Assembly (NCBI GenBank): GCA_963732155.1
Contig: CAVSYB010000002.1
Location: forward strand, 186,001 to 250,000
Length of the DNA stretch: 64,000 nt
Origin: Roseiarcus sp963732155
GTDB lineage: Bacteria; Pseudomonadota; Alphaproteobacteria; Rhizobiales; Beijerinckiaceae
Reading direction: 5' to 3'
Shown here piece after piece: positions 1 to 8,924 of the stretch (position 1 is the first letter of the stretch; every line of letters starts with the position of its first letter). Made by a program: the position numbers and the translations under genes. The notes under the pieces were generated by a model. That model searched no databases. It saw only the letters and a program-made list of their open reading frames with translations, and was not told the DNA's origin.

Positions 1-717
1 GACCCAGGCGCCGAGCGTGCCGAGTTCGCGCGTCAGGTCGAGGAATCGGGCGCGCACTTGACGGGCGCCGTCGGGGCGGAGCCATTGGCTCGCGGCGTAG
101 CGGAGGTCGAGGCCGTAGGCGCTGGTGTCCTGCGAAATGACGAGCAGTTCCTTGACCCCGGCCTTGACCAGTTTTTCGGCCTCGCGCAGCACCTCGGCGG
201 CGGGCCGCGAGACCAGATCGCCGCGCAGCTTCGGGATGATGCAGAACGTGCAACGGTTGTTGCATCCCTCTGAAATCTTCAAGTAGGCGTAGTGCCGCGG
301 CGTCAGACGCACGCCGGCGTCGGGCACCAGATCGACAAACGGGCCGCGCGGGGCGGGCGCCGCCTCGCGCACCGCCTCCATGACGCTTTCATAGGCCTGT
401 GGTCCGGTGATCGCGCGGACGTCGGGGAACGCGTCGCGGATCGCGTCAGGCTCGGCGCCCATGCAGCCGGTGACGATCACCTTGCCGTTCTGCGCCATCG
501 CGGCGCCGATCGCCTCCAGCAATTCCTGCTTGGCGCTGTCGAGAAAGCCGCAGGTGTTGACGATGACCGCGTCGGCGCCGGCGTGCTGGCGCGACAGCTC
601 GTAGCCTTCGGCGCGAAGCTGGGTGAGAATGCGTTCGCTGTCGATGAGCGCCTTCGGGCAGCCGAGCGAGACAAAGGAGATGCGGGGCGAGCGCCGGGCG
701 GCGGCTATTTCGTTCAT
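1..717 (-). CDS. rimO: Ribosomal protein S12 methylthiotransferase RimO (C-terminus cut by window edge)
   Basis: Radical-SAM enzyme that adds a methylthio group to the conserved Asp of ribosomal protein S12. Read from ATG at 717, 239 codons are open to the window edge with no stop. The N-terminal MTTase domain shows SLGCPKALIDSERIL (the RimO-type first Cys, CPKxxxDSE), then a Cys in NTCGF and one in TGCMG. The radical-SAM triad follows as EGCNNRCTFCIIP, with the adjacent KLRGDLVSRP segment. The CPKALIDSE and KLRG..SR motifs favour RimO over the tRNA enzyme MiaB. The TRAM domain would lie beyond the edge. The gene starts 55 bases after the stop of the GST gene on the same strand, so they may be co-transcribed. 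Confidence 0.93.
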   Translation of the reverse strand, partial: MNEIAAARRSPRISFVSLGCPKALIDSERILTQLRAEGYELSRQHAGADAVIVNTCGFLDSAKQELLEAIGAAMAQNGKVIVTGCMGAEPDAIRDAFPDVRAITGPQAYESVMEAVREAAPAPRGPFVDLVPDAGVRLTPRHYAYLKISEGCNNRCTFCIIPKLRGDLVSRPAAEVLREAEKLVKAGVKELLVISQDTSAYGLDLRYAASQWLRPDGARQVRARFLDLTRELGTLGAWV

Positions 718-772
718 GGTCGATCGATTGCCACGCTCCGACCTTTGACGCAATGGCCGTCGGTTCGGTCCT

Positions 773-1750
773 TCACGCGACGACCGTCCCGGGATCTTCC
801 GAAAACTCCAGTTCGGGTCCGATCGGCACGATGCCACTCGGGTTGAGTTGCGGATGGCTCTGGTAATAGTGCCCCTTGATATGCTGGAAGTTGACGGTGT
901 CGGCGACGCCGGGCCGGGCATAGAGCGCGCGCAGATAGCGCGACAGGTTGCTGTAGTCGGCAATCCGCCGCAAGTTGCATTTGAAATGGCCGACATAGAC
1001 CGCATCGAACCGGATCAACGTCGTGAACAGCCGCCAATCAGCTTCGGTGAGGCGCTCGCCGCACAACCAGCGATGCATGCCCAGATGTTCTTCGAGCCAG
1101 TCGAGCGTCGCGAACAGGGCGCGCGCCGCTTCTTCGTACGCCGTCTGGCTGCGCGCGAAGCCCGCACGGTAGACGCCGTTGTTGACGTTCGAGTAGACGC
1201 GCTCGTTGAGGGCGTCGATTTCGCCGCGCAACGCCGCTGGATAGAAATCGCCGGGGGTCGCGCCGAGCCGGTCGAACGCCGAATTGAACATCCGGATGAT
1301 TTCCGAGGATTCGTTGTTGACGATCCTCGCGCTGATCCGGTCCCACAGCACCGGCACGCTGACGCGCCCGGAGTAATCGGGCTGCGAGGCGGTGTAGATC
1401 TGATGGAGAAAGCGCGCGTGCTGGATCGGATCGGGGGCGACCCCGGGACCGTTCTCGAACGTCCATCCGTCGTCGCCCATATGCCAGTGCACGACCGACA
1501 GGCCGATCATGCCCTCCAGGCCTTTGATCTTGCGGAACAGCAGCGTGCGATGCGCCCACGGGCAGGCGAACGAGACATAGAGGTGATAGCGGCCCGCTTC
1601 GGCCTTGAAACCGCCGACGCCCGAGGGGCCCGCGGCGCCGTCGGCGGTCACCCAGTTGCGGAACAGCGTCGGAGGCCGGATGAACTGGAGCGAGGGATTC
1701 GTTGGAAAGTGATCTTCGCGGCTCCAGACGCCATCCAGCAGGAATCCCAT
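773..1750 (-). CDS. Glutathionyl-hydroquinone reductase-like glutathione S-transferase (YqjG/ECM4 family)
   Basis: A 325-residue Xi/omega-type GST. Family members use an active-site Cys to reduce glutathionyl-hydroquinones in the cytoplasm. Near residue 68 the protein reads SFACPWAHRTLL, the CPWA catalytic motif of the family, followed by the RKIKGLEGMIGLSVVHW thioredoxin-fold segment. The C-terminal helical domain carries HRWLCGERLTEADWRLFTTLIRFD. Length and motifs match YqjG-type proteins. The ATG at 1750 is preceded by GAAAGG and begins the conserved MGFLLDGVW; the upstream in-frame extension is not family-like. It lies upstream of rimO on the same strand. Confidence 0.9.
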   Translation of the reverse strand: MGFLLDGVWSREDHFPTNPSLQFIRPPTLFRNWVTADGAAGPSGVGGFKAEAGRYHLYVSFACPWAHRTLLFRKIKGLEGMIGLSVVHWHMGDDGWTFENGPGVAPDPIQHARFLHQIYTASQPDYSGRVSVPVLWDRISARIVNNESSEIIRMFNSAFDRLGATPGDFYPAALRGEIDALNERVYSNVNNGVYRAGFARSQTAYEEAARALFATLDWLEEHLGMHRWLCGERLTEADWRLFTTLIRFDAVYVGHFKCNLRRIADYSNLSRYLRALYARPGVADTVNFQHIKGHYYQSHPQLNPSGIVPIGPELEFSEDPGTVVA

Positions 1751-2050
1751 CAACGCGCCTTTCGATCCAAATCGTCCGCTTATAAGGGACGCAGGGCGCG
1801 GCGATTCAAGCCCCGGGGGTTCGCAAGAGTTCGCGGGCCATTTTCGAAATGCCTGGATTGCCCGGGCAAGTCGCGAAATCTCCAAATCCGCACTTTCTCG
1901 CTCCGCGCATTCAGCGAGTCAGGTCCCGCGAGTCGTGGAAATCGTCGGCGCGTCGCGCGGCGCCGAACGCCGGCGGGGGGACAGCGCGCTCCGCAACCGG
2001 ACCGCGGATTTCACACTGCGCCGACGACGTCCCCGCCGCGTTCGCGCGCC
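1751..2050. other. Intergenic stretch with no recognised gene
   Basis: 300 bases between the start of the GST gene and the stop of the MAPEG gene. A short AT-richer palindrome CTTATAAG near 1780 could be part of the GST promoter. I see no coding signal, repeat or RNA here. Confidence 0.4.
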
Positions 2051-2437
2051 CTACAGCAGGGCTCGGGCGACGCCGACGAGCGCGGCGACCCAGAGCACGG
2101 TCGCCGCAACCGTCTGTATGGTGTAACCGAGTTCCCGCTTCTCGGCGGCCTCCAGATAGCCGCGCGCGTAAAGCGCGCGGCCGACGATCCACACGACGCC
2201 GACCGCCGCTGCGCCGGCATCGCTGACATAGATCGCGGCGAGCCAAAGGGCGGGCAGGAAGATCGGCATCCATTCCAGCGTGTTGGCCTGGACGCGCACC
2301 GCCCGTTCGAGCGCGGCGTCGCCGACCATCGTCGGCGCCTTGATCCCGGAGGTAGCGCGCGCTCGGCCGATGGGGATGCTGAGCAGAGCGTAAAGCAACA
2401 CCGCGAGCAGGGTCGCCAGGGCAGTCAGATGCGGCAT
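2051..2437 (-). CDS. MAPEG-family membrane protein
   Basis: A 128-residue integral membrane protein of the MAPEG family (membrane-associated proteins in eicosanoid and glutathione metabolism). It has about four hydrophobic segments: LTALATLLAVLLYALL at the N-terminus, FLPALWLAAIYV, AVGVVWIVGRALYARGYL, and a final VAATVLWVAALVGVARALL. The family signature is visible as ERAVRVQANTLEWMPIFLPALW and the GRALYARGYLEAAEKRELGY loop. The chosen ATG at 2437 begins the first membrane segment; longer starts add a basic, low-hydrophobicity leader. Its substrate is unknown; bacterial members are usually uncharacterised glutathione-linked enzymes. Confidence 0.85.
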   Translation of the reverse strand: MPHLTALATLLAVLLYALLSIPIGRARATSGIKAPTMVGDAALERAVRVQANTLEWMPIFLPALWLAAIYVSDAGAAAVGVVWIVGRALYARGYLEAAEKRELGYTIQTVAATVLWVAALVGVARALL

Positions 2438-2707
2438 GGGAGCTTTCAATTTTGTGCGACGACGGCGCATCGTAGCGGCGGCGGCGAGAATTGGCGAGGC
2501 TCGCTCGGGGCGCCGGCGGCTGAATCCTGCCGGATGCGACGCCGATCGCGCGTTCAGGTTTGTCATCGCCACGGCCGTTGCGGCTTCGCCTGGGTCGAGC
2601 GGCAATGGCGAGAAGTCGAATTTTGCGGCTTGCCCGCTCGTAAGCCGGGAGCGCGCGGCGGGCTCCAGCGACGCTATTCACCGGCGCGACCATCTAATTT
2701 TCGGCGA

Positions 2708-2980
2708 TCAAACCTTGAACGCGTCGTTGAAGGTCACGCCGGCCGTGTCGCCGCGGATCCATACGCGCCGGACCAGTCGCCTCTTGTCTTCGCCGAATCC
2801 ATCGGGAATCCAGAGTTCGAACGTGGCCGGCAGGTTCTTGATGTCCCGGCTCGATATGCGCGCGCCCGATTGCGAGATGTTCTTTACCGTCACTTCGATG
2901 ACGGAATAGCCTTTGTCGAAAACACAGCGCGCAGGGCGTAAGCATCGTAATCTCGGAGCGCGTCTGTGCTCCCATAACAT
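2708..2980 (-). CDS. PilZ-domain protein
   Basis: A 90-residue single-domain protein. It opens with EHRRAPRLRCLRPARC, which fits the RxxxR c-di-GMP-binding switch of PilZ domains. It continues with VTVKNISQSGARISS, matching the second motif (D/NxSxxG), and a beta-strand-rich C-terminus ending in VWIRGDTAGVTF. Free-standing PilZ proteins in this group typically act as c-di-GMP effectors or structural relatives. No target is suggested by the neighbours. ATG 2980 was preferred over the in-frame start at 3022 because it lies just before the conserved motif. Confidence 0.8.
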   Translation of the reverse strand: MLWEHRRAPRLRCLRPARCVFDKGYSVIEVTVKNISQSGARISSRDIKNLPATFELWIPDGFGEDKRRLVRRVWIRGDTAGVTFNDAFKV

Positions 2981-3298
2981 CGTCTTGACCCCTGTTTGCG
3001 CCGGTCCGTAGCGCCAATTCACTGGCCACGCGCGTCCGACGGCGCAACCTTAGCCAGCAAACCTTGCGAGTATGTGAACCGGCCTTGGCGCAAGCGGACA
3101 TTCACTGCCCGCCCGATGGGCGCGGGCCTGGCGGAAGCCGATTGCCGCCGCCTCGTCGGCCGCGGTTGCACGCGCCCTTTGGGTTCACGCGCCGACAGGC
3201 GTCGTCAACCGCACGTCGGCTTGCCGTTGGCTATTCCGGACGCGCGCATCGGGCGACCGCGACACGCCCCGGGTCAGCCTTCGCTTGGCGCGCAAGGG
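2981..3298. other. Intergenic stretch with no recognised gene
   Basis: 318 bases between the PilZ gene start and the lipoprotein gene stop. Open frames here are compositional shadows. I see no repeat, RNA or convincing terminator. Confidence 0.4.
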
Positions 3299-3742
3299 TC
3301 AGTGCAATTTGTCGCACAGTCGGTTGCCGTTGGCGTCATAGTGGAACTTGACGCAATGCCTGGGAAAGCCGCTGCTATCCGGACCGGGGCCGGCGTATTC
3401 GCCGGCGCCGGCTGGAGGGGCGCCGGCCGGTCCGGGGCCTGGGCCTTCGCCGTCGGGACCGGCATATGCCGGACCGGGGCCGCCGCCTTGCGGAGCCTGG
3501 CCGATAGGGCCCGGGGGAGGGCCGCCGTTTTCCGGGGCGGGCGCGGCAGGCCCCGGAGGGGCCCCGCTATAGCCCGGAGGCGGTCCGACATAACTGGGGC
3601 CCGGGCCATAGTAACCCGGCGGCGGCCCCCAATAGGCGGGGCCGGGGCCGTAGTAATAGCCGGGTCCCGGGCCGTAATAATAGCAACCCGACAAGCTGAA
3701 CGCCGTGGCGACGGCGATGGGGAGGCCAACGAGTCTGCGCAT
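3299..3742 (-). CDS. Gly/Pro/Tyr-rich lipoprotein
   Basis: 147 residues with a lipoprotein signal peptide: MRRL, a hydrophobic stretch and the lipobox LSGC at residues 18-21. The mature part is dominated by YYGPGP, GPPPGYYGPG and GGPPPGP repeats. It ends in a non-repetitive tail, FPRHCVKFHYDANGNRLCDKLH, with two Cys that could form a disulfide. Similar Tyr/Gly/Pro-rich outer-membrane-anchored proteins are common and uncharacterised in rhizobia-related bacteria. The start at 3742 is fixed by the signal peptide. No function can be inferred. Confidence 0.75.
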   Translation of the reverse strand: MRRLVGLPIAVATAFSLSGCYYYGPGPGYYYGPGPAYWGPPPGYYGPGPSYVGPPPGYSGAPPGPAAPAPENGGPPPGPIGQAPQGGGPGPAYAGPDGEGPGPGPAGAPPAGAGEYAGPGPDSSGFPRHCVKFHYDANGNRLCDKLH

Positions 3743-3968
3743 TTTTTTCAAGCTCCGAATCCGGGCGCCAAACCGGGTTCGGTCCGACCGGTCGGAACGA
3801 GGGCGCGCGCCGCCATTTCCCGGAAGTTGAGGGCATCTCATAACAACAAAATGAATCGGCGGTAGATTTTCGTTCAGCGCGCGAGGACGCCGCAACGGGG
3901 CGTCGCCGCACGCGAAGTTGGAATGCGGGGCGGGGTCGCCCGCCGCCCCGCCGTCGGCCCTGATCCGC

Positions 3969-4934
3969 TCATTTCACCTTGGGGCTGAGCAGCTCCTGCG
4001 AGCGGGGCTCGTTCATGTTGGCGGTGGTGATCAGGTTGGCGCCGGTGTCGACGTCCTTGGCCACGCTCTCGCCCTTCGAGGCGGCGAGCGCGGTTTTGAT
4101 CCCGTCATAGCCCATCCGGAACGGGTCCTGCACGACGAGCCCGGCGAGCGTCCCGTCCTTCAGGAACCCCACCGTCTTGTCGTCGCTGTCGAAGCCGATC
4201 ACCTTGATCGCATCCGCCTTCTTGTTCTCGGCGATCGCCTGGCCGGCGCCCTGGGCCATGATCAGGTTCGAGGCGAACACCCCGCGCAGGTTCGGATTGG
4301 CGGTGATCAGGTCGGTCATAATGTTGAGCCCGGTTGTCGCCTGCCCGTCCGCCACCTTGTCGGCGACCAGCTTCAACCCGGGATATTTGGCGGCCAGCTC
4401 CTCCTTGAAGCCTTTGGCGCGCTGATCCAGCGAGCCGACGCCGGGCAGCGAGGTGATCAGTGCGACGTCGCCCTCGTCCTTGCCGTATTTGGCCTTGATC
4501 GCCGCGGCGAGGCCGTCGGCGGCGATGCGTCCGCCGGCGACGTTGTCGGTGGTCAGGAACGAGGTGAAGGCCTTCGAATTGGCCGCCGAGTCGATGCCGA
4601 TGATCTTGACCTTCTTGGCCGCCTCGTCGATCGGCTTGCCGAGCGCGGCGAACTGGGTCGGCGCAATGACCACCGCGGCGGGATTGCCGGCCACCGCGTT
4701 TTCGAGGATCGAAATCTGGCCGTTGATGTCGGATTCCGACTGGGCGCCGAGCTCCGGCACGTTGACGCCGAGGTCCTTGCCGGCCTTGCGCGCGCCCGCC
4801 AGGACGATCTGCCAGTAGAATGAAGTGGTGTCCTTGACGATGATCGGAATGATCGGCTCGGCGGCGAAGGCGGGGGCTGGCGCGCCGAGGGCCGCGACGG
4901 AGACGAGGGCGGCGGCGATGATGAAATTCTTCAT
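3969..4934 (-). CDS. Periplasmic sugar-binding protein (ribose/xylose-type, Peripla_BP_4)
   Basis: 321 residues with a signal peptide cleaved near AFAAEP (residues 23-27). The mature fold is that of ribose-type binding proteins: IPIIVKDTTSFYWQIVLAGARKAG at the N-terminus, AVVIAPTQ, the IDSAANSK hinge/binding segment, DNVAGGRIAADGL, and VIGFDSDDKTVGFLKDGTL near the C-terminus. AGGAGGAACC lies just before the ATG. It follows the dehydrogenase gene by 90 bases on the same strand, suggesting one transcript for uptake and oxidation of a sugar or polyol. No permease or ATPase gene lies next to it in this window, so its transporter partners are elsewhere or missing. Confidence 0.87.
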   Translation of the reverse strand: MKNFIIAAALVSVAALGAPAPAFAAEPIIPIIVKDTTSFYWQIVLAGARKAGKDLGVNVPELGAQSESDINGQISILENAVAGNPAAVVIAPTQFAALGKPIDEAAKKVKIIGIDSAANSKAFTSFLTTDNVAGGRIAADGLAAAIKAKYGKDEGDVALITSLPGVGSLDQRAKGFKEELAAKYPGLKLVADKVADGQATTGLNIMTDLITANPNLRGVFASNLIMAQGAGQAIAENKKADAIKVIGFDSDDKTVGFLKDGTLAGLVVQDPFRMGYDGIKTALAASKGESVAKDVDTGANLITTANMNEPRSQELLSPKVK

Positions 4935-5024
4935 GGTTCCTCCTGGTGATGCGGGCGGCTGCGCCCGGGCTTCGAAGTTCAGTTTCCGGTTGGCCGGAAC
5001 GGGCTTCTTGGGACGACGGTCAGG

Positions 5025-6131
5025 TCATCCGGCGGCGGCCAGCGCCGCCTCCAGACGCGGTTGCGGCAGGTCGAGGCCGCAGCGGAGCTTCAATTCGATC
5101 AGGCCGCCGAAGCGCCGGCGTTTCTTGGCCGTGTGATTGGTGAAAATGTCGGCGAGAAAATGATCGAGGAACGGATTCATGAACCGCTCGATGACGGCGC
5201 TCCGGTAGGCCTGCGCCTCCTCGCCGAGCCCAATCGCGGCGAACACCGGCAGAACTTCGCGATCATAAAGATCGTTCAGATCATTTTTGATGACGGCCTG
5301 CGCAAGCAGTTGGCGCACGGTCGCCGCCCTGTCCGAGCCTCGCGCGGCCCAGCCTTCGGCGAGCCAGGTATGGCCGAGATTGAGGATGAAGAGTTTCAGC
5401 CGCTCGTAGCGGGCAAGATCGTCGGTGAGCACGATGGCGGGATGGCGGCAGGGCATTTCGAGGCCGGGCTGCCGCTCGACCGCCCATAGCGCGTAGGGCT
5501 CGGCGACCGCGCCGGCCGGCTCGAGCGGCTGCGATACGATGCGGTCGACGAGCGAATTGACCCAGAGGCAGTCGTCGACCCACCGCAGGAACGGCTCGAC
5601 CAGGCTCCAGCCCGCCGCGACGGTGAGCACGATGCTCCTGAGTTGGCCGCCGTTGCCGACGATGAGTTCGCACGGCAGCAGGGTCAGCGGCGGCCGGCCG
5701 GCGGAAAAGCGCGCGAACAGCAATCGGGTCAGTTTGGCCGGGAACGAGCGCGGCGCCGGGTCGCCCGGCCGATCGTCGGCGTCCAGCTCGTAGCCGCGAT
5801 CGCCGGTGTTGGAGACGGCCCACCGCGCCTCGTTGACGAACAGGCGCTCGACCTCCCGCCATTCGAGGTTCGCATCGAGGCCGCGACCGATGCTGGAAAC
5901 CTCGACCCACTCGTCGACGACGTCGCCGCCCGCCAGCCCCTGGACGTGCACGCGGTAGGGGCGCCCCTGATTGAAGAAGGCGAGCCGTCGGCGGCTCTCG
6001 CTCGATGACGTCGTTTGAACGACCGCGATGCTGCCGGCCGCTTCGCCCTTCGCCAGCGCTTCGGAGACGAAGAGATCGACATGCGCCTGCAAAAAGCGGC
6101 TCGTTCCGAACTGCATGATGGGGAAGGACAT
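5025..6131 (-). CDS. Mannitol dehydrogenase-family oxidoreductase (tagaturonate/fructuronate reductase-like)
   Basis: 368 residues. NAD-dependent polyol/uronate dehydrogenase of the long-chain mannitol dehydrogenase family. The N-terminal nucleotide-binding region begins MSFPIMQFGTSRFLQAHVDLF, as in UxaB-type proteins (QFGxGxFLRA). The catalytic K-x4-N-x2-H motif appears as KLFILNLGH. The C-terminal helical domain carries FMNPFLDHFLADIFTNHTAKKRRRFGGLIE. It is shorter than mannitol dehydrogenase itself (about 490) and closer to uronate reductase-like members, so the substrate is uncertain. ATG 6131 begins the family-conserved N-terminus, with GGAGG about 11 bases upstream. It probably heads an operon with the downstream sugar-binding protein. 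Confidence 0.83.
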   Translation of the reverse strand: MSFPIMQFGTSRFLQAHVDLFVSEALAKGEAAGSIAVVQTTSSSESRRRLAFFNQGRPYRVHVQGLAGGDVVDEWVEVSSIGRGLDANLEWREVERLFVNEARWAVSNTGDRGYELDADDRPGDPAPRSFPAKLTRLLFARFSAGRPPLTLLPCELIVGNGGQLRSIVLTVAAGWSLVEPFLRWVDDCLWVNSLVDRIVSQPLEPAGAVAEPYALWAVERQPGLEMPCRHPAIVLTDDLARYERLKLFILNLGHTWLAEGWAARGSDRAATVRQLLAQAVIKNDLNDLYDREVLPVFAAIGLGEEAQAYRSAVIERFMNPFLDHFLADIFTNHTAKKRRRFGGLIELKLRCGLDLPQPRLEAALAAAG

Positions 6132-6740
6132 CGCGCCGCCCAGACCTCCAGGATCGCCTTGGTCACGCCGGCTTGCGGGTTGATCCATGCGGCAAGCGGC
6201 ATGGGGGCTTGCGATCCGCCGCGCTCCCGCCAAGCCGCAGCGCCGAACAGTCGGCGGCGTGACGGGCGGCGGACTCGACGCTGCCGGACATCGCCACCCC
6301 GAGACTAAGCGCCTGTTTATTATCGACAAAAGGAAACATTATTGGCCAAGTCAAGCTGTTTTTTATACGAAGGGACGGTTGTGTGAAAACAGACGCGCGC
6401 CACTGGAGAGCAGTTTCGAGCGGCGGCCGAAACCACTGTTTCTATTGCTAAGGCAGATCGGACAGGTTGTTACTGAAGACGACGCCCAAGCGGCGCGCCA
6501 ATCAGTATGTCCACGACGACATCCAATAGCACGTTTCGCGGATCGCAACTTGCGGCGAAAAACCTATGGAAGAGTGCGCGAACACGAGAATATAAATCGA
6601 TTTTCCCCTCTCCAAAACTGGCGCAAAGCTCGCAAGATATTTTAGCCTCGCAATTTTTCGCGATCCTCCGCGGAACCCATTGTTCTCGCCTGAATACACG
6701 TATAAAGTGTATATCTACGATGATACAACCAGAGGCGCTC
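6132..6740. other. AT-richer intergenic region between divergent genes
   Basis: About 600 bases between the divergently transcribed dehydrogenase and methyltransferase genes. From about 6300 to 6735 base composition drops clearly below that of the flanks. On the minus strand TTGACT (near 6351) and AT-rich hexamers downstream could be a promoter for the sugar operon. On the plus strand TATAAAGTGTATAT (near 6702-6715) could serve the methyltransferase gene. A reading frame extends from 6507 into the methyltransferase, but its first 70 codons look non-coding. No RNA gene recognised. Confidence 0.45.
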
Positions 6741-8399
6741 ATGAAGCGCGATTCCCCTGAGACGTCCGCCGCGAAGTCCGGCGTTTCGATCGCGCATGAT
6801 GACCATGCCCGTCACCTCGTCCGTCCTCACGCCCATGGCCACCCGGCGCGCCTCGCCGCGGTCGCCCGGATTTTTGGCCTGCGCGCGCCGGCGCCCGACG
6901 GCGCGCGCGTACTGGAGATCGGTTGCGGGTCCGGAGGCGATCTAATACCGCTGGCGGCGGAGCATCCGCGCGGGGTTTTCGTCGGCCTGGAATCCTCGGC
7001 GGCGCTGGCGCGGCGCGGCAACGTGCGCATCGAGCGGCTCGGTCTGTTGAACATCAGGCTCCTGACCGGCGACGTCGCCGCCTTCGACTGGCAATCTCGG
7101 CGCTTCGATTACATTCTTTGTCACGACGCTTACCGCTACGGAACCTCAGTAATCCGCGCGGCGATCCTGCGGGTGATCTCCACATGCTTGACGGCGAACG
7201 GCGTCGCCTGCGTCGGCCGCAACGTCCTGCCGGGTTGGCGCCGTAACCAGATACTGCGCGACGTCCTGACGAGCCGTCTGCGCGCAGAGTGGGACGCCGA
7301 CGCGCGGGTCGCGCAGTCGCGCGCCTTTCTGGCCGCCTTGATGCGATGCTGCGGATCGCATACGCCCCACCGTCGGAGCCTTCGCGAGACGGCGGCGCAG
7401 GCGCTGGACATGCCCGATGAACATTTCGCGCAGGAGTTTGTCAGGGACGACCATGAGCCGGAAACCTTTGCCCGCTTCGTCAGCCAGACCGGCGTGGCCG
7501 GACTGGCCTACCTCGGCGACTGCGAGGTCTGGACGATGCTCCCCGAGAATTTCGGGCTGGGCGAGCGCATGCTTCACCAGGCGCCGGGCGACGATTCGGC
7601 TCCGCCGTTCGAGCAGTTGATCGACATTCTGACCGGCCGCGCGCGCCGTCGGAGCTTGCTCGTCCATGCGGCCCTGTCGCCGAAAATCGCCCGCGCGGTC
7701 GATCCCGGCCGCCTCGAGGGGCTGCATTTCCTTGGCGACCTCGCTCGATCGGACAGAGGCTCGCCGCCCCACGCGTGGACGTTCGTCGGCGCCGATGGGC
7801 GCCGGGTTTTCGTCGACAATCCCGCGGCGCGGCGGGCCTTCGAGGCAATGATCGCGCGGTCGCCCGCAAGCCTGTCGCTCGCCGATCTGATTGCGGCCGG
7901 GGCGTCGGCGCATGGCGGGTTGAACGAGGATGACCGCGCCGCCGTGATCGAGGCTGTACATAAGGCCGTCGTCGCCGGCGTGATCGAAGCCAGCGCCGCG
8001 CCGGTGCTCGTCGCTTCGACCGTCTCGGCCCATCCCGTCGCGCCGCCCTGGTGTCGCAGCGACGTCGCCGCCGGAGAAGGGAATCTGGCCAGTCTGCGCC
8101 ACGAGGGGGTCGCACTCGATTCCGTCGCGCGCGCGCTGCTGCCGTTGCTCGACGGCGCGCGCGATCACGCGGCCCTCGCCGAGGCCTTGGCCGCGCGGGC
8201 GGCGGTCGGCGAGCTGCGCCTCTGGGAGGACGGCGACGCGCCGGGCGACCCGCAGGCTGTCAAAATATGCGCGCAGAAACATGTGGCGCGGGCGCTCGAC
8301 GAATTGCGGGGACGCGCGCTGCTCTCGCCTTCAGGTCAACAGTCGCCATGCGTCGCGTTGGCCGAATCGGGCGAACCTAGAATCAGTCGGCTAGCCTAG
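6741..8399 (+). CDS. SAM-dependent methyltransferase with MethyTransf_Reg domain
   Basis: 552 residues. The class I methyltransferase fold occupies roughly residues 35-190, with the SAM motif I VLEIGCGSGGDLIP at 57-70. The middle part (FAQEFVRDDHEPETFARFVSQ ... YLGDCE) matches the regulatory domain that follows the methyltransferase in this family. A C-terminal region of about 150 residues resembles the winged-helix tail seen in some members. Target unknown; family members are annotated as putative protein or small-molecule methyltransferases. ATG 6741 has AGAGG five bases upstream and gives an N-terminus resembling relatives; ATG 6720 is also in frame. It is a single gene with divergent or convergent neighbours. 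Confidence 0.82.
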   Translation: MKRDSPETSAAKSGVSIAHDDHARHLVRPHAHGHPARLAAVARIFGLRAPAPDGARVLEIGCGSGGDLIPLAAEHPRGVFVGLESSAALARRGNVRIERLGLLNIRLLTGDVAAFDWQSRRFDYILCHDAYRYGTSVIRAAILRVISTCLTANGVACVGRNVLPGWRRNQILRDVLTSRLRAEWDADARVAQSRAFLAALMRCCGSHTPHRRSLRETAAQALDMPDEHFAQEFVRDDHEPETFARFVSQTGVAGLAYLGDCEVWTMLPENFGLGERMLHQAPGDDSAPPFEQLIDILTGRARRRSLLVHAALSPKIARAVDPGRLEGLHFLGDLARSDRGSPPHAWTFVGADGRRVFVDNPAARRAFEAMIARSPASLSLADLIAAGASAHGGLNEDDRAAVIEAVHKAVVAGVIEASAAPVLVASTVSAHPVAPPWCRSDVAAGEGNLASLRHEGVALDSVARALLPLLDGARDHAALAEALAARAAVGELRLWEDGDAPGDPQAVKICAQKHVARALDELRGRALLSPSGQQSPCVALAESGEPRISRLA

Positions 8400-8449
8400 C
8401 CGGGGCGAACGCCATCAAGCTCCGCCGGGAGTCCCCGGCTCCGGTCGAA

Positions 8450-8710
8450 CTAGCGGCGCTCGGGCTCGCCCGCCGGCGCAAGCGAGCCATCGGCGAAATA
8501 ACGCTCATAGCGCTGCCTGAACGCGCCGCCCAGGTCGATCGCGCTCGCTCGTCCCTCCTGGAGTCGGGGCGGATCGTCTTGCTTCTGTTGGGCGCGCAAC
8601 GCGTTGGTCACATGCCAGCGCCATACGGCGACGTCCGAGTCGGCGATCGCCGCATCAATTCCGCAGATCGACAGACCCGCGGCTAGAGTGAAGGCGACAG
8701 ACGTGCGCAT
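8450..8710 (-). CDS. Small secreted protein of unknown function
   Basis: 86 residues. A probable Sec signal peptide (MRTSVAFTLAAGLSICGIDAAIAD) is followed by a short charged mature region with VAVWRWHVTNALRAQQK and GGAFRQRYERYFADGSLAPAG. A strong purine-rich site (GAGGGGAGA) lies before the ATG, which favours a real gene. I do not recognise the family. It is convergent with the methyltransferase gene. Confidence 0.55.
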   Translation of the reverse strand: MRTSVAFTLAAGLSICGIDAAIADSDVAVWRWHVTNALRAQQKQDDPPRLQEGRASAIDLGGAFRQRYERYFADGSLAPAGEPERR

Positions 8711-8924
8711 CGACGTCTCCCCTCGCAACTCTGCGGTTGTCGTTTCCAAAGAGCCGCGGCGTTCAAACACCGCGGCCGCAATGGCGAGGAGATCGCGCTT
8801 ACGGGCGAAACCTCGCCAGCCTCTGAAGCTTACGAAATTGTTGTGACGCGATGATGGCGAGCTGTGGACAATCTGGCGTGGCGAGCCGCGAGCCCGGCGA
8901 TCGTATTCTCGGTCAACTCTCGGA

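Noticed and set aside
6507..6740. N-terminal extension of the methyltransferase
   Set aside because: Residues before 6720 lack family similarity and lie in AT-rich intergenic sequence; ATG 6741 has a ribosome site.
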